64,000 nucleotides of DNA from NCBI RefSeq assembly GCF_030316855.1, contig NZ_JASZYR010000009.1, forward strand, positions 149,860 through 213,859, given 5' to 3'. Origin of the DNA: Variovorax sp. J22P240 (lineage in GTDB: Bacteria; Pseudomonadota; Gammaproteobacteria; Burkholderiales; Burkholderiaceae_C). Position 1 is the stretch's first letter. Every line of letters begins with the position of its first letter. Below, piece after piece: positions 1 through 9,031 of this stretch. The notes beneath the pieces are model-generated. The model was not told the DNA's origin, ran no database searches, and saw nothing but the letters and a program-made list of their open reading frames with translations. The position numbers and the translations under genes were made by a program.

Positions 1-29
1 AAAAGCAACCCTGAACCCAAGGAAGAACC

Positions 30-1022
30 ATGGAAAAGCTCGTACATCCCAAGGACGCACTGTTCGCCGGCGAAAAGCCGTTCCCCGTGCTCGCTGCCTG
101 CGAACACTTCGCTGGCAGCAAGAAACTGATCGACAAGGCGCTTGCGCTGCAGACCGACTACGGCCCGATCTTCGACATCACGGCCGACTGCGAGGACGGA
201 GCGCCCGCGGGCGAGGAGGTCGCGCATGCGAACATGGTCGCCGACGCGGTGGCGTCGCCGCACAACGTCTTCAAGCGGATCGGCGTGCGCATCCATGATC
301 CTTCGCACCCCTCGTGGAAGGAAGACGTGGACATTCTGCTGGCGAAGGCCGGCCGCGACATCGCCTACATCACCGTTCCGAAGGCAACCTCGTTCGCGCA
401 AGCCGAGACGGCGGCGGCCTACGTGCAGGACACCGCCCGCCGCCTCGGCCTGGAGCGCACGATCCCGCTCCACATCCTGGTGGAAACGCACGGCGCCTTG
501 CGCGACGTCGCGCAGATCGCGACCATCCCGAACCTGGAAGTCCTCGACTTCGGGCTGATGGACTTCGTGAGCGGACACCACGGCGCCATCGCAGCGTCCC
601 AAATGCGCAGCCCTGGCCAGTTCGAGCACCGGCTGATCGCGCGTGCCAAGGCCGAGGTTGCGGCCGCTGCCCTTGCCAATGGTGTCGTGCCCGCCCACAA
701 CGTGTGCCTGAACCTCAAGGATGCCGAGGTGGTACGGCAGGACGCGGCGCGTGCGCGCGGCGAGTTTGGATTCCTGCGGATGTGGAGCATCTATCCCGCG
801 CAGATCAAGCCCATCGTCGAAGCCATGCAGCCTGCCTACGAAGAGGTCGCCGATGCGTCCGAGATCCTGGTGGCCGCCCAGAAGGCGGACTGGGGGCCGA
901 CGCAGTACAAGGGTGAGTTGCATGACCGGGCCACCTATCGCTACTTCTGGGTCGTCCTGGAAAAAGCCAAGGCCACCGGCATGACCTTGTCCAAGGCAGC
1001 AGCCGAGCAGTTTTTCGCCTGA
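30..1022 (+). CDS. HpcH/HpaI aldolase / citrate lyase family protein
   Basis: This 330-residue protein resembles the CitE/HpcH-HpaI superfamily of Mg-dependent C-C lyases, TIM-barrel enzymes that cleave or form CoA-thioester or 2-keto-acid aldol bonds. The segments ILVETHGAL and LDFGLMDFVSG match the family's metal-binding and substrate-binding strands, and an acidic ITADCEDGAP stretch lies near residue 55. An AGGAAG ribosome site precedes the ATG by about 6 bases. It is followed on the same strand by a GntR regulator and, on the opposite strand, by Bug receptors and acid-catabolic genes, so a role in degrading a hydroxy or keto acid fits. The exact substrate cannot be told from the sequence. 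Confidence 0.85.
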   Translation: MEKLVHPKDALFAGEKPFPVLAACEHFAGSKKLIDKALALQTDYGPIFDITADCEDGAPAGEEVAHANMVADAVASPHNVFKRIGVRIHDPSHPSWKEDVDILLAKAGRDIAYITVPKATSFAQAETAAAYVQDTARRLGLERTIPLHILVETHGALRDVAQIATIPNLEVLDFGLMDFVSGHHGAIAASQMRSPGQFEHRLIARAKAEVAAAALANGVVPAHNVCLNLKDAEVVRQDAARARGEFGFLRMWSIYPAQIKPIVEAMQPAYEEVADASEILVAAQKADWGPTQYKGELHDRATYRYFWVVLEKAKATGMTLSKAAAEQFFA

Positions 1023-1074
1023 GGCTCGCTGCGGGATGGGCCTTTACAATGTCCGGACCTAGCCTGCCTTTCCG

Positions 1075-1827
1075 ATGCCCAAGTCTGCCAGTCCAGCTTC
1101 CTCCCTGTACGTCGACCTTGCCAGAAGGTTGACCGAAGAGATCACCGGACGCCGCTACGCGGTGGGCAGTCTGTTGCCGACCGAGGTCGCCATGGCGCAG
1201 CAGTACGGTGTCAGCCGGCAGACGGTTCGTGCCGCACTCGACATCCTGCAGGAGCGAGGCTATGTCTCTCGCAAGAAGTCGATCGGCACCCGGGTGGAAA
1301 ACGTCGATGCCGCGACGCATTACGTCCAGACGGTCGACTCGATCGAGGACCTCGTTCGCGTTGCCGCGAGCGAGGTTCGCCAGATCGAAGCCGTCAAGGA
1401 GATCACGCTGGACCGAAACAGCGCCCGCCGGTTGCAGGCGCCGATGGGCAGCAACTGGCTCGTGTTCAGCGGATTTCGCGTCGACACACGCGATGGGAAG
1501 CCCTTGGCGGTAGCCAACTTCTACGTGGACAGGCGCTTCGCCGCGATACGAGATGAGGTCCTGCAGCAACCCCAGGTCCTCATCAGTTCGATGATCGAAG
1601 GGCGCTGCGGTGAATCGATCACGGACGTGCTGCAGATCGCGGACGCTGTCTTGATCGATGCTGCCGTGGCGGCCGCGTTGCAGATTCCGAAAGACTCTGC
1701 AGGATTGCGCGTCCTGCGGCACTACAAGAACATCAAGAACGAGTTGCTCGAGATCAGCGAGACCGTGTATCCGGCCGAGCGCCGGAGCTTGCTGACGCAA
1801 CTCCGGCGTACTCGTCGCGGAACCTGA
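1075..1827 (+). CDS. GntR family transcriptional regulator, HutC/FarR type (UTRA domain)
   Basis: The 250-residue protein has an N-terminal GntR winged helix-turn-helix at about residues 10-75, with the typical GSLLPTEVAMAQQYGVSRQT signature, followed by a UTRA effector-binding domain at about 95-240. HutC-type GntR proteins usually repress nearby catabolic or uptake genes and release DNA on binding a pathway metabolite. The neighbours are an aldolase upstream and, convergently, two Bug receptors, so local regulation is likely. The ATG at 1075 lies about 50 bases after the aldolase stop. The ligand is unknown. Confidence 0.88.
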   Translation: MPKSASPASSLYVDLARRLTEEITGRRYAVGSLLPTEVAMAQQYGVSRQTVRAALDILQERGYVSRKKSIGTRVENVDAATHYVQTVDSIEDLVRVAASEVRQIEAVKEITLDRNSARRLQAPMGSNWLVFSGFRVDTRDGKPLAVANFYVDRRFAAIRDEVLQQPQVLISSMIEGRCGESITDVLQIADAVLIDAAVAAALQIPKDSAGLRVLRHYKNIKNELLEISETVYPAERRSLLTQLRRTRRGT

Positions 1828-1949
1828 TTGGCCGAAGTTCGGGCAAGGTGCCGCCCCTTGCACGTCACCGGCGACCAGGGCCACGATGCAGGCAATAGGG
1901 AAGACGGATCTTGTGGCGTTGATCTCTCTGGCCTGCTTCAGCCTTTGGC

Positions 1950-2930
1950 TCAGTCTGCGGTGATCTTCCCGGTCTCGATCACCTTCTTCCACCGCGCGTA
2001 CTCGATCAGTTGGAAGGCGGCGAATTGCTCGGGGGTGTTGCCGACGACTTCGAGCCCGAGTTCGGCGAACTTCTTCTTCACATCTGCATCGCCGAGCGCG
2101 GCGATCAATGCGGCGTGGATCCTTTGTTTCACGTCTGGTGGCAGGCCCTTCGGCGCTGCTACGCCTTGCCACGAGTACACGCTCAGGTCTTTTACGCCAG
2201 CCTCCGTCAGTGTCGGCACGTCGGGTAGCACCGGCGAGCGCTTGTCGCCAGTGGCGGCCAATGCGCGCAGCTTGCCGGCGTTGATCTGCGACAGCACCGC
2301 GTTGACGTTCTGGAACGAAGCGTCCACCTGATTGCCCAGCAGGTCGGAGATCGCAGGCGCACCGCCTTTGTAAGGCACATGGACCCCGGTGGTGCCGGTG
2401 CGCTGCCACATCAGTTCTGCTGTGAGATGGTCGGAAGCACCATTGCCAGACGACGCGAAGGTCATGCGGCCAGGATGGGCCTTCTCGAAGGCGAGCACAT
2501 CCGCCAGCGTCTTGTGCGGCGAGGCGGCCGGCACTGCCAGTACGTTTGGCGCTTGAACAGCGACCGTGAGCAGATCGAAGTCCTTGCGAGGATCGAAAGG
2601 CAGACTCTTGATCAAATGCGGCGCCACCGCGAAGGGCGCCAGCGATGCGACCAGTAGCGTGTAGCCATCGGCGGGGGCGCGTGCCACCTGGGCGGCGCCG
2701 ATGGTGCCACCGGCGCCTGCACGATTGTCAACGACGAAGGACTTGCCCAGGTTCGCTTGCATCTTCGCGGAGAGGGCACGCGCCAGCATGTCTGTCGCAC
2801 CGCCGGCGGGAAAAGGCACGACGATCGTCACTGTTTTCTGGGGCCAGGCCTGCGCGTGGGCCGACGGACCCATTGCTGCCCCCAGCGCAAGAGCGCACGC
2901 CGCCACGACTGCGGTAGCCTGATTCTTCAT
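1950..2930 (-). CDS. Bug-family tripartite tricarboxylate transporter substrate-binding protein
   Basis: This 326-residue periplasmic receptor starts with a signal peptide ending near AHAQAWPQK. It has the Bug hallmark strand VTIVVPFPAGGATDMLAR, the VDNRAGAGGTIGA loop that contacts carboxylates, and HVPYKGGAPA in the second lobe. Bug proteins bind small carboxylated compounds and deliver them to TctAB permeases or act as sensors. No tctA or tctB lies in the window. The start at 2930 follows a purine-rich GGAGAGTC site. It is the last gene of a leftward run with a second Bug gene, a dehydrogenase and an enolase-superfamily enzyme. The long reading frame continuing to 4736 is antisense overlap and not part of the gene. 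Confidence 0.9.
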   Translation of the reverse strand: MKNQATAVVAACALALGAAMGPSAHAQAWPQKTVTIVVPFPAGGATDMLARALSAKMQANLGKSFVVDNRAGAGGTIGAAQVARAPADGYTLLVASLAPFAVAPHLIKSLPFDPRKDFDLLTVAVQAPNVLAVPAASPHKTLADVLAFEKAHPGRMTFASSGNGASDHLTAELMWQRTGTTGVHVPYKGGAPAISDLLGNQVDASFQNVNAVLSQINAGKLRALAATGDKRSPVLPDVPTLTEAGVKDLSVYSWQGVAAPKGLPPDVKQRIHAALIAALGDADVKKKFAELGLEVVGNTPEQFAAFQLIEYARWKKVIETGKITAD

Positions 2931-3052
2931 GAGACTCTCCTGCGGATGACGGTGACGGGATGGCCACGGTAGGCTGCCCCCATCGGTCTCGCTCGACTGC
3001 AGACTGACTACCGACATCCGGGGACGAAAGCCGGCGACCATTGCGTCGCGAC

Positions 3053-4078
3053 CTACTCCGCCTTGATGTTGTTGTCCTTGACCACCTTGCCCCAGCGCTG
3101 GGTCTCGGTACGCATCCATTCCGCGATCTGCTGGCGGTTCATGGCCGAGGGCTCGGAGCCGAGCTCCTGCAGCTGCTTGGCGAATTCGGGGCGCGTCACG
3201 ATGCGCTGCACGGCGTCCTGCAGCTTGTCGAGCACGGCAGGCGGTGTGTTGGCGGGCGCCAGCAGTCCCTGCCAGGAACCCGTGACGAAGTTGGGGATCT
3301 GCGAGGCCACGGTCGGCACACCGGGAGTCGCCGCAAACGGCTTGGCGCTCGTGACCGCAATGGCCTTGACCTTGCCGCCCTTCACCAGCTGGTTGGTGGC
3401 GACCACGCTCGCCATCGCGCTGTCGATCTGGCCGCCCGCGAGGTCGGCCAGGGCCTGGGCGCCACCCTTGTAGCCGATGATATTGAACTCGAAGCCGCGG
3501 TCCTGCGCGAGCAGGATGCCCGCGAGCTGGCTGATGGAGGCCAGCGGCGTGCCGAAGCTCGGCGGCTTGCCGCTCTTCTTGGCGTAGGCGGCGAGTTCGT
3601 CCAGGTTCTTCACCGGGAGATCGTTCCTTACCACCAGCAGGTGCGGCGAATAGGCCGGAATCGCGATCGGCGTCAGGTCCTTCTGGGGGTTGTAGGTGGT
3701 TTGCGGCGACACGCTCGGGCCGATGGTCAGCACACTCATGTCCAGCAGCAGCAGGTTGTAGCCGTCCGGCGCGGACTTGGCCACGAACGCCGCGCCGATG
3801 TTGCCATTGCCGCCGGCCTTGTTCTCCACGATCACCGGCTGCTTGAGCATCTCGCCCAACTCCTTGGCCAGCAGGCGACCCAGCACGTCGGAGGTGCCGC
3901 CCGCCGGGTTGGGCACCGTGATGCGGATCATCCTGCTCGGGTAGCTCGCCGCGTCCTGCGCATGGACCGGCAGGCACGTGCCACCCGCCAGCATGGCCGC
4001 CGCGGCCATGCCGAGCAGGGCGCGTCGGGCCCTGGCGGGGGCGGACAGGGTGATTGAAGTCTCGGCTTTCATGGGCAT
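3053..4078 (-). CDS. Bug-family tripartite tricarboxylate transporter substrate-binding protein (second copy)
   Basis: The protein is 341 residues, or 339 if the second ATG is used. It has a signal peptide with a twin-arginine-like ARARRALLG stretch before the hydrophobic core, then the Bug motifs ITVPNPAGGTSDVLGRLLA, VENKAGGNGNIGAAF and IGYKGGAQAL. It is clearly diverged from the neighbouring Bug gene at 1950-2930, so the two may bind different carboxylates. It sits between that gene and a D-2-hydroxyacid dehydrogenase on the same strand, consistent with co-transcription. Ligand identity is not deducible. Confidence 0.9.
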   Translation of the reverse strand: MPMKAETSITLSAPARARRALLGMAAAAMLAGGTCLPVHAQDAASYPSRMIRITVPNPAGGTSDVLGRLLAKELGEMLKQPVIVENKAGGNGNIGAAFVAKSAPDGYNLLLLDMSVLTIGPSVSPQTTYNPQKDLTPIAIPAYSPHLLVVRNDLPVKNLDELAAYAKKSGKPPSFGTPLASISQLAGILLAQDRGFEFNIIGYKGGAQALADLAGGQIDSAMASVVATNQLVKGGKVKAIAVTSAKPFAATPGVPTVASQIPNFVTGSWQGLLAPANTPPAVLDKLQDAVQRIVTRPEFAKQLQELGSEPSAMNRQQIAEWMRTETQRWGKVVKDNNIKAE

Positions 4079-4132
4079 CTCCGTTGATGTGTGACGGGGC
4101 GTTCGCGTGGCTGCGAGCGGGTGGGGAAGCGG

Positions 4133-5089
4133 TCAGGGGACCTGGTAGATCACGTTCAAGAGCGGCTGCCCCTGCTGCAGGCGCTCGATGTTCTGCGCCA
4201 TGAAGCGGTAGCGGCGGTCGAGCAGGGCCGGCGTCATGGCCGAGATGTGCGGCGTGGCGCGTACGTTGGGGAGCTCGTGCAGCGGCCAGCGTGATGGATT
4301 CACCGCCTGGTCCTTCTTCGGGTACTGGTACCAGACGTCGAGGACGGCCCGCGTCAGGGGCTTGTCGCGCAGGGCTTCGTACAGCGCCTGCTCGTCCACC
4401 ACCTCCGCACGCGCCACGTTGACCAGCAGCGACCGCGCGGGCAGCAGTGCGAGCTGGCGCGCACCGATGAGGCCGCGGGTGCTGTCGTCCAGCGGGCAGC
4501 AGAGCACCAGGCAGTGGACCCGGGGAAGCACATCGTCCAGCGTGGACACGGGAACGTACGCGTCGGCCAGTTCCGCCGATCCCTGCTTGCCGCTGCGCGT
4601 GACGGCGATCACGTGCATGCCGAAGGCCCGCGCGCGCCGCGCGATCTCTTGCCCGATGTGGCCGAAACCCAGGATGGCGACGGTCTTGCCATCGGCCTCG
4701 TCGTGCTGAGCGCGGCTGGCATAGGCCTCGGCCCAAGCCGCCGCGTCAAGGCGCGCCGGGTACTGCCAGAGTTGCAGGAAGTGCTCCAGGACGGCATGCA
4801 GCGTGAACTCGGCGATCGGGACTTCGTGGCCGTGCACATTGCACACCGTGGTTCCCGAAGGCAGCGCCGGGCAAGCGATCTGTTCCGATCCGGCGCCGGG
4901 CACGTGCAGCAGCCGGCAGCGCAGGCGCGCGGCCTCGTCGGCGCTGACGCTGTTGCTGATGACGACGTCCGCCTGAATGGGGCCGGACGCGGGGAAGCCC
5001 TGCAGCGCCTCGACCTCGTGCCCGGGGCCGAGAAGCTCGCGCAAGCGGGGCGCGTTCGGCGCATGGAGTCCGACGATCTGGGTATGCAT
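4133..5089 (-). CDS. D-isomer specific 2-hydroxyacid dehydrogenase
   Basis: This 318-residue NAD(P)-dependent oxidoreductase interconverts 2-hydroxy and 2-keto acids. The Rossmann motif GFGHIGQEIARRARAFG lies near residues 145-160. The catalytic arginine lies in NVARAEVVDE and the catalytic histidine in TPHISAMT, matching the family's R-E-H triad, although the usual NxxRG glycine is replaced by Ala. The start was set at 5089 (MHTQIV) because the upstream frame overlaps the adjacent enzyme and has no family similarity. It lies 41 bases after the enolase-superfamily gene on the same strand, and the two enzymes probably act in one pathway. Confidence 0.88.
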   Translation of the reverse strand: MHTQIVGLHAPNAPRLRELLGPGHEVEALQGFPASGPIQADVVISNSVSADEAARLRCRLLHVPGAGSEQIACPALPSGTTVCNVHGHEVPIAEFTLHAVLEHFLQLWQYPARLDAAAWAEAYASRAQHDEADGKTVAILGFGHIGQEIARRARAFGMHVIAVTRSGKQGSAELADAYVPVSTLDDVLPRVHCLVLCCPLDDSTRGLIGARQLALLPARSLLVNVARAEVVDEQALYEALRDKPLTRAVLDVWYQYPKKDQAVNPSRWPLHELPNVRATPHISAMTPALLDRRYRFMAQNIERLQQGQPLLNVIYQVP

Positions 5090-5130
5090 GGAGTCTTGTG
5101 AAGAAGAGGTGGGACGACCTGGCAATCTCG

Positions 5131-6327
5131 CTAGCGGCTTTCGCGGACGATGAGATCCGACCGCTGCTTGAAGCTGTCCTGCAGGCGGGTCCCGATCCCG
5201 GGCGCCATGGGCGGCTGGGCCATGCCCTCGCGGATCACCGGCAGGTCGGTGACGATGTCGCGGTACCAGGTGGCCAGCGTGGCGCGCACCACCTCCTGGT
5301 AGATGGCCGTCGGCGCATGCAGTGCCATGTGCAGCCCCGCCATCAGGGTGATGGGGCCGGTGCAGTCGTGCGGCGCCAGCGGCCGGTTGTAGGCCTGGGC
5401 CAGCGCCGCGATCTTGCGCCCTTCGGTGAAGCCGCCGCACCAGGCCAGGTCCAGCATCACCACGTCCAGCGCGTCGGCGGCCAGCAGGTCGCGGAAGGGG
5501 CGCAGGCCGCCCAGCGTTTCGCTGCCGCACACCGGCACGCGCGTGCGCCGCCGCAGGTCGGCGAGGCCGGCGGCGTCGTCCATCTTGCACAGCGGATCCT
5601 CGACCCAGAACACGTTGTATTCCTCCAGCGCCTGGCAGATGCGCAAGGCCGAGTGGCCGCCGAACAGGCTGTGCAGTTCGCACATCACTTCGATGCGATT
5701 GCCGACCGCCTCGCGGATCTGGCGGAACGGCTGCAGGCCCTTTTCCAGGTCGGGCAGGGTGATCAGGTGGCCGCCGCTGGCGGGCGCATAGATGTCGAAG
5801 GGCCAGATCTTCATGGCCTTGTAGCCTTCGTCGAGCAGGCTGCGCGCGAGCGTGCCGGCGTCGCGCATGAAGGCCACCTGGTCGTCGTAGGGCCCCTGCG
5901 ACTGGTCGTCCGTGCCGATGTCGCGACGCTTGCCGGCGGTGTTGAAGCTGTAGCCCGCGCAGGTGTTGTAGACGGGTACGCTCGGGCGCGCGCCACCGCC
6001 GAGCGCCTCGTAGACGGGCACGCCCTGGCGCTGGCCCGCCAGGTCCCACAACGCGATGTCGACGGCACTGGCCGAACGCACCTCCACACCGGAACTGTTG
6101 TAGCCGACGTAGGGCGTGAGCAGGTGGCGCGAGATGCCCTCGATGTGCCTCGCATCGCGCCCCAGCAGCCAGGGCGCGAGCTCCTCATGCAGGCAGGTCT
6201 CGACCGAGGCCGCACCGCGAAAGGTCTCCCCCAGGCCGACCAGGCCATCGCTGGTCTCCAGCTCGAGCCAGATCAGGCTGGGCCGGTCGGGCAGGCGGTA
6301 GGTACGGAGGCAGCGGATGGTTGACAT
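5131..6327 (-). CDS. Mandelate racemase / muconate lactonizing enzyme family protein (acid-sugar dehydratase-like)
   Basis: The 398-residue protein belongs to the enolase superfamily. It has an N-terminal capping domain and a C-terminal barrel with the expected ligands: KAMKIWP supplies the KxK base, and metal-binding acidic residues lie in MCELHS, WVEDP and GSETLGG. PHDCTGP supplies the histidine of the His-Asp dyad. This pattern is typical of acid-sugar dehydratases, which make a 2-keto-3-deoxy product. It is the first gene of the leftward operon and is divergent from a FadR-type regulator across a 126-base intergenic region. The exact sugar acid is unknown. Confidence 0.88.
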   Translation of the reverse strand: MSTIRCLRTYRLPDRPSLIWLELETSDGLVGLGETFRGAASVETCLHEELAPWLLGRDARHIEGISRHLLTPYVGYNSSGVEVRSASAVDIALWDLAGQRQGVPVYEALGGGARPSVPVYNTCAGYSFNTAGKRRDIGTDDQSQGPYDDQVAFMRDAGTLARSLLDEGYKAMKIWPFDIYAPASGGHLITLPDLEKGLQPFRQIREAVGNRIEVMCELHSLFGGHSALRICQALEEYNVFWVEDPLCKMDDAAGLADLRRRTRVPVCGSETLGGLRPFRDLLAADALDVVMLDLAWCGGFTEGRKIAALAQAYNRPLAPHDCTGPITLMAGLHMALHAPTAIYQEVVRATLATWYRDIVTDLPVIREGMAQPPMAPGIGTRLQDSFKQRSDLIVRESR

Positions 6328-6332
6328 GATTT

Positions 6333-6451
6333 ACAGCTTTTTATATCTTTAGCGAGAAATCTGCGAGTTCATCGAGGAATCTGGGCCTGAAGTGAATTGT
6401 CCTCACCCGAGAGTTCCCTCTGTCTCGCCGATTACCCTGTAAAGAGCTGTT
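6333..6451. promoter_or_regulatory. Divergent control region with an inverted ACAGCT-TTTA motif
   Basis: The AT-rich spacer between the enolase-superfamily gene and the FadR-type regulator holds ACAGCTTTTTATAT at 6333-6346. A close inverted relative is present as AACAGCTCTTTAC on the complementary strand of 6439-6451, just before the regulator's ATG. Two facing copies in a divergent promoter suggest an operator for the adjacent GntR/FadR regulator. The match is imperfect and this is inference. Confidence 0.35.
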
Positions 6452-6453
6452 AT

Positions 6454-7185
6454 ATGAAAGCACCCGTTTCAGACGCCCCAGACCTGGCCACGCACGCACA
6501 CGTGGCGGACCGGTTGCTGGGAGACAAGGTCTACGAGGACCTGATGCAACTGCTCGGCACGCCGGGCTTCGAGCCGCGCGCGCGCCTGCCCGGTGAAACG
6601 GCTCTGTCACAGCGCCTTGGCGTGTCGCGCCCGGTCCTGCGCCAGGCGCTGGCGCGCCTTCGCGACGAGGGGCGCGTCTACGCGCGCAAGGGCTCGGGCA
6701 CTTTCGTCACGGATGCGCTGCCTCAGGCCAAGCCCATCTCGCTCAGCACGCTCGAGAACATCGCCGACATCCGCGCCTTTCTGGAATTCCGGTGTTTCAT
6801 GGAAGGCGAAGCCGCCGCCCGCGCGGCGCTGGCGCGCACCACCGATCAGATGCACCACATCCGGCTGTGCCGCGAGCGCTTTGAGCAGGCCCTTGCAGAC
6901 GGAAGCGATGCCGTGGCAGAAGACATCGCCTTCCACGACGCGGTGGCCCAAGCCTGCGGCAACCGCTTCTTCGGCATGACGATGAACGCCCTGGCACCGC
7001 AGACCCGCTTCAGCATCGGACTCTCACGCAGTCTCTCGGGGCGGCCGCAGGGGCAGCGACGGACCGGCGTGTGTCAGGAGCACGCAGCCGTGGAGCAGGC
7101 CATCGAGCAACAGGACACCGCAGCCGCGCGGCAGGCCATGGAGGCGCATCTACGCGGGGGCATCGCGCGACTGTTCGGCCACTGA
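6454..7185 (+). CDS. GntR family transcriptional regulator, FadR subfamily (FCD domain)
   Basis: This 243-residue protein has an N-terminal GntR winged helix at about residues 20-85, with LPGETALSQRLGVSRPVLRQ, followed by an all-helical FCD effector domain. The FCD metal-type histidine region is visible as EDIAFHDAVAQACGN. FadR-type regulators respond to organic acids. The ATG at 6454 is preferred over an upstream TTG at 6397 because family similarity begins after it. It is divergent from the enolase-superfamily operon and convergent with an MFS permease, so it probably controls one or both. Confidence 0.87.
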   Translation: MKAPVSDAPDLATHAHVADRLLGDKVYEDLMQLLGTPGFEPRARLPGETALSQRLGVSRPVLRQALARLRDEGRVYARKGSGTFVTDALPQAKPISLSTLENIADIRAFLEFRCFMEGEAAARAALARTTDQMHHIRLCRERFEQALADGSDAVAEDIAFHDAVAQACGNRFFGMTMNALAPQTRFSIGLSRSLSGRPQGQRRTGVCQEHAAVEQAIEQQDTAAARQAMEAHLRGGIARLFGH

Positions 7186-7208
7186 CTCGCCGACGCGAAG
7201 GTCCGCTT

Positions 7209-8546
7209 TCAGTGATCGTGGTGCAGGTAGCTCGCCTGCCGCGGCAGCCGAAAGGCCACAGCGAAGGCCAGCACCATCATCCCGGTCACGTACCAGTAGA
7301 ACGCCGACTCGTGGCCCAGCGACTTGAGGCCCAGCGCCACGTACTCGGCGGAGCCACCGAACAGCGCATTGGCCACGGCATACGCCAGGCCCACTCCGAG
7401 CGCGCGCACTTCGGGCGGGAACATCTCGGCCTTCACGATGCCGCTGATGGAGGTGTAGAAGCTCACGATCGCGAGCGCCAGGATGATCAGCAAGAAGGCG
7501 ACCACCGGGCTCGTCACGCCCTGCAGCAAGGTGAGGATCGGCACCGTCATCAGAGCACCCAGGCCACCGAACAGCAGCATGTTGTTGCGCCGCCCGATGC
7601 GGTCGGACAGCGCGCCGAACACCGGTTGCATGCACATGTAGACGAAGAGCGCGAAGGTCATCACGTAGCTCGTGGTCTTGATCGGCAGGCCCACCGTGTT
7701 GACCAGGTACTTCTGCATGTAGGTCGTGAAGGTGTAGAAGATCAGCGAGCCGCCGGCCGTGTAGCCCAGCACCGTGAAGAAGGCCGCCCTGTGATGCTTG
7801 AAGATCCCCGCCAGGCTGCCCGCCTCCTTGTTGGCGCGCGACTCCGCGGTCTGAGTCTCGTGCAGCGTGCGACGCAGGAAGAGCGCGACCACCGCCGCGA
7901 CGGCGCCGATCACGAAGGGAATGCGCCAGCCCCAGGCCTTGAGCTCGGCTTCGCTCAGCAATTGCTCGAGGATCACGATCACCAGCACCGCCAGCAACTG
8001 GCCGCCGATGAGCGTCACGTACTGGAACGACGAGAAGAAGCCGCGCTGTCCGCGCAGCGCCGCCTCGCTCATGTAGGTGGCCGTGGTGCCGTATTCGCCA
8101 CCCACCGAGAGGCCCTGGAACAGGCGGCACACCAGCAGCAGGAAGGGCGCCCACGCGCCGATGGCCGCGTAGGTGGGAAGGCAGGCGATGGCGAGCGAGC
8201 CGGCACACATCATCGTGACCGAGATCAGCATCGACGTCCTGCGGCCGTACTTGTCGGCCACGCGGCCGAAGAGCCAGCCGCCGATCGGCCGCATCAGGAA
8301 GCCGGCGGCGAACACGCCTGCCGTGTTGAGCAACTGCGCGGTCGGGTCGGACTTGGGAAAGAAGGACGGCGCGAAGTACAGCGCGCTGAAGGCGTAGACG
8401 TAGAAGTCGAACCACTCGACCAGGTTGCCCGAGGAGGCCGCCATGATCGCGAAGATGCGATGCCGCTTCTCTTCGCTGGTGTAGGGCCGGTGGGATGTGG
8501 CGGAATCGCCGGGTACCGCCCCTGCGGCGGACGTGACTGTGCTCAT
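7209..8546 (-). CDS. MFS transporter, metabolite:H+ symporter (KgtP/ShiA-like)
   Basis: The 445-residue inner-membrane protein has twelve predicted membrane segments. It shows the MHS-family signatures NLVEWFDFYVYA near the N terminus, GRVADKYGRR after helix 2, and RLFQGLSVGGEYG in helix 4. The family imports dicarboxylates, alpha-ketoglutarate, shikimate or related acids with protons. It lies tail to tail with the FadR-type regulator, 23 bases apart. It probably imports the substrate of the adjacent catabolic genes. The last cytoplasmic residues are histidine-rich (YLHHDH). Confidence 0.88.
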   Translation of the reverse strand: MSTVTSAAGAVPGDSATSHRPYTSEEKRHRIFAIMAASSGNLVEWFDFYVYAFSALYFAPSFFPKSDPTAQLLNTAGVFAAGFLMRPIGGWLFGRVADKYGRRTSMLISVTMMCAGSLAIACLPTYAAIGAWAPFLLLVCRLFQGLSVGGEYGTTATYMSEAALRGQRGFFSSFQYVTLIGGQLLAVLVIVILEQLLSEAELKAWGWRIPFVIGAVAAVVALFLRRTLHETQTAESRANKEAGSLAGIFKHHRAAFFTVLGYTAGGSLIFYTFTTYMQKYLVNTVGLPIKTTSYVMTFALFVYMCMQPVFGALSDRIGRRNNMLLFGGLGALMTVPILTLLQGVTSPVVAFLLIILALAIVSFYTSISGIVKAEMFPPEVRALGVGLAYAVANALFGGSAEYVALGLKSLGHESAFYWYVTGMMVLAFAVAFRLPRQASYLHHDH

Positions 8547-8677
8547 TGAAAAGGCGCCTCTCTGAATATCTGCGTGCTATCCGGGCGCCAGATGTGTTGC
8601 AGCATCGTGCGCGTCGGCGTCTGCCGGCGCCGCGACATGTGCGCGAAACGCTCAGGCGCGACCGCGAGAACGGTCGA

Positions 8678-9031
8678 TCAGCGCGAGGCTTGCCGCGTGA
8701 GGGACGGGCCCGAATTGAATTGGGCCGGCACCTGGTCGCGGTAGAAGGAACGGCGGTCGAGACTGTCGCGGTTTTCGCTCGCCTTGGCGACGGCCTGAGC
8801 GCGAACTTCTGCGCGGCTTGCGGTCGACGTAAAGGGCTCGGCGTTGCCGCCCGTGCCAGCGGCATCGCCGTACACGTTGCCCGCGTGCGCTGCAGCAACG
8901 GCTTCGCGCGCGACATCGGCGCGGCTGGCAGACGACGTCAGGGGGTGCACACCCTCGTAGGTCTCCGCGTGAGCGCCAGCGATGACGAGAGTGGACAGAG
9001 CCATTGCAGCGAGGATCTTCGAGGTCTTCAT
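8678..9031 (-). CDS. Small exported protein with two DUF4148-like repeats
   Basis: This 117-residue protein begins with a clear signal peptide (MKTSKILAAMALSTLVIAGAHA). The mature part has two copies of a short unit, HPLTSSASRADVAREAVAA and PFTSTASRAEVRAQAVAKA, which resemble the (S/T)R(A/D)(E/D)V..(E/Q)AV pattern of DUF4148 proteins common in Burkholderiales. The function of that family is unknown. The start at 9031 was chosen because it begins the signal peptide and follows an AAGGAAGC site. It stands alone, 130 bases from the MFS permease gene. Confidence 0.8.
   Translation of the reverse strand: MKTSKILAAMALSTLVIAGAHAETYEGVHPLTSSASRADVAREAVAAAHAGNVYGDAAGTGGNAEPFTSTASRAEVRAQAVAKASENRDSLDRRSFYRDQVPAQFNSGPSLTRQASR

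Noticed and set aside
1843..1861. GCAAGG/CCTTGC hairpin between convergent genes as a terminator
   Set aside because: The 6-bp stem is short and there is no T-run on either strand.
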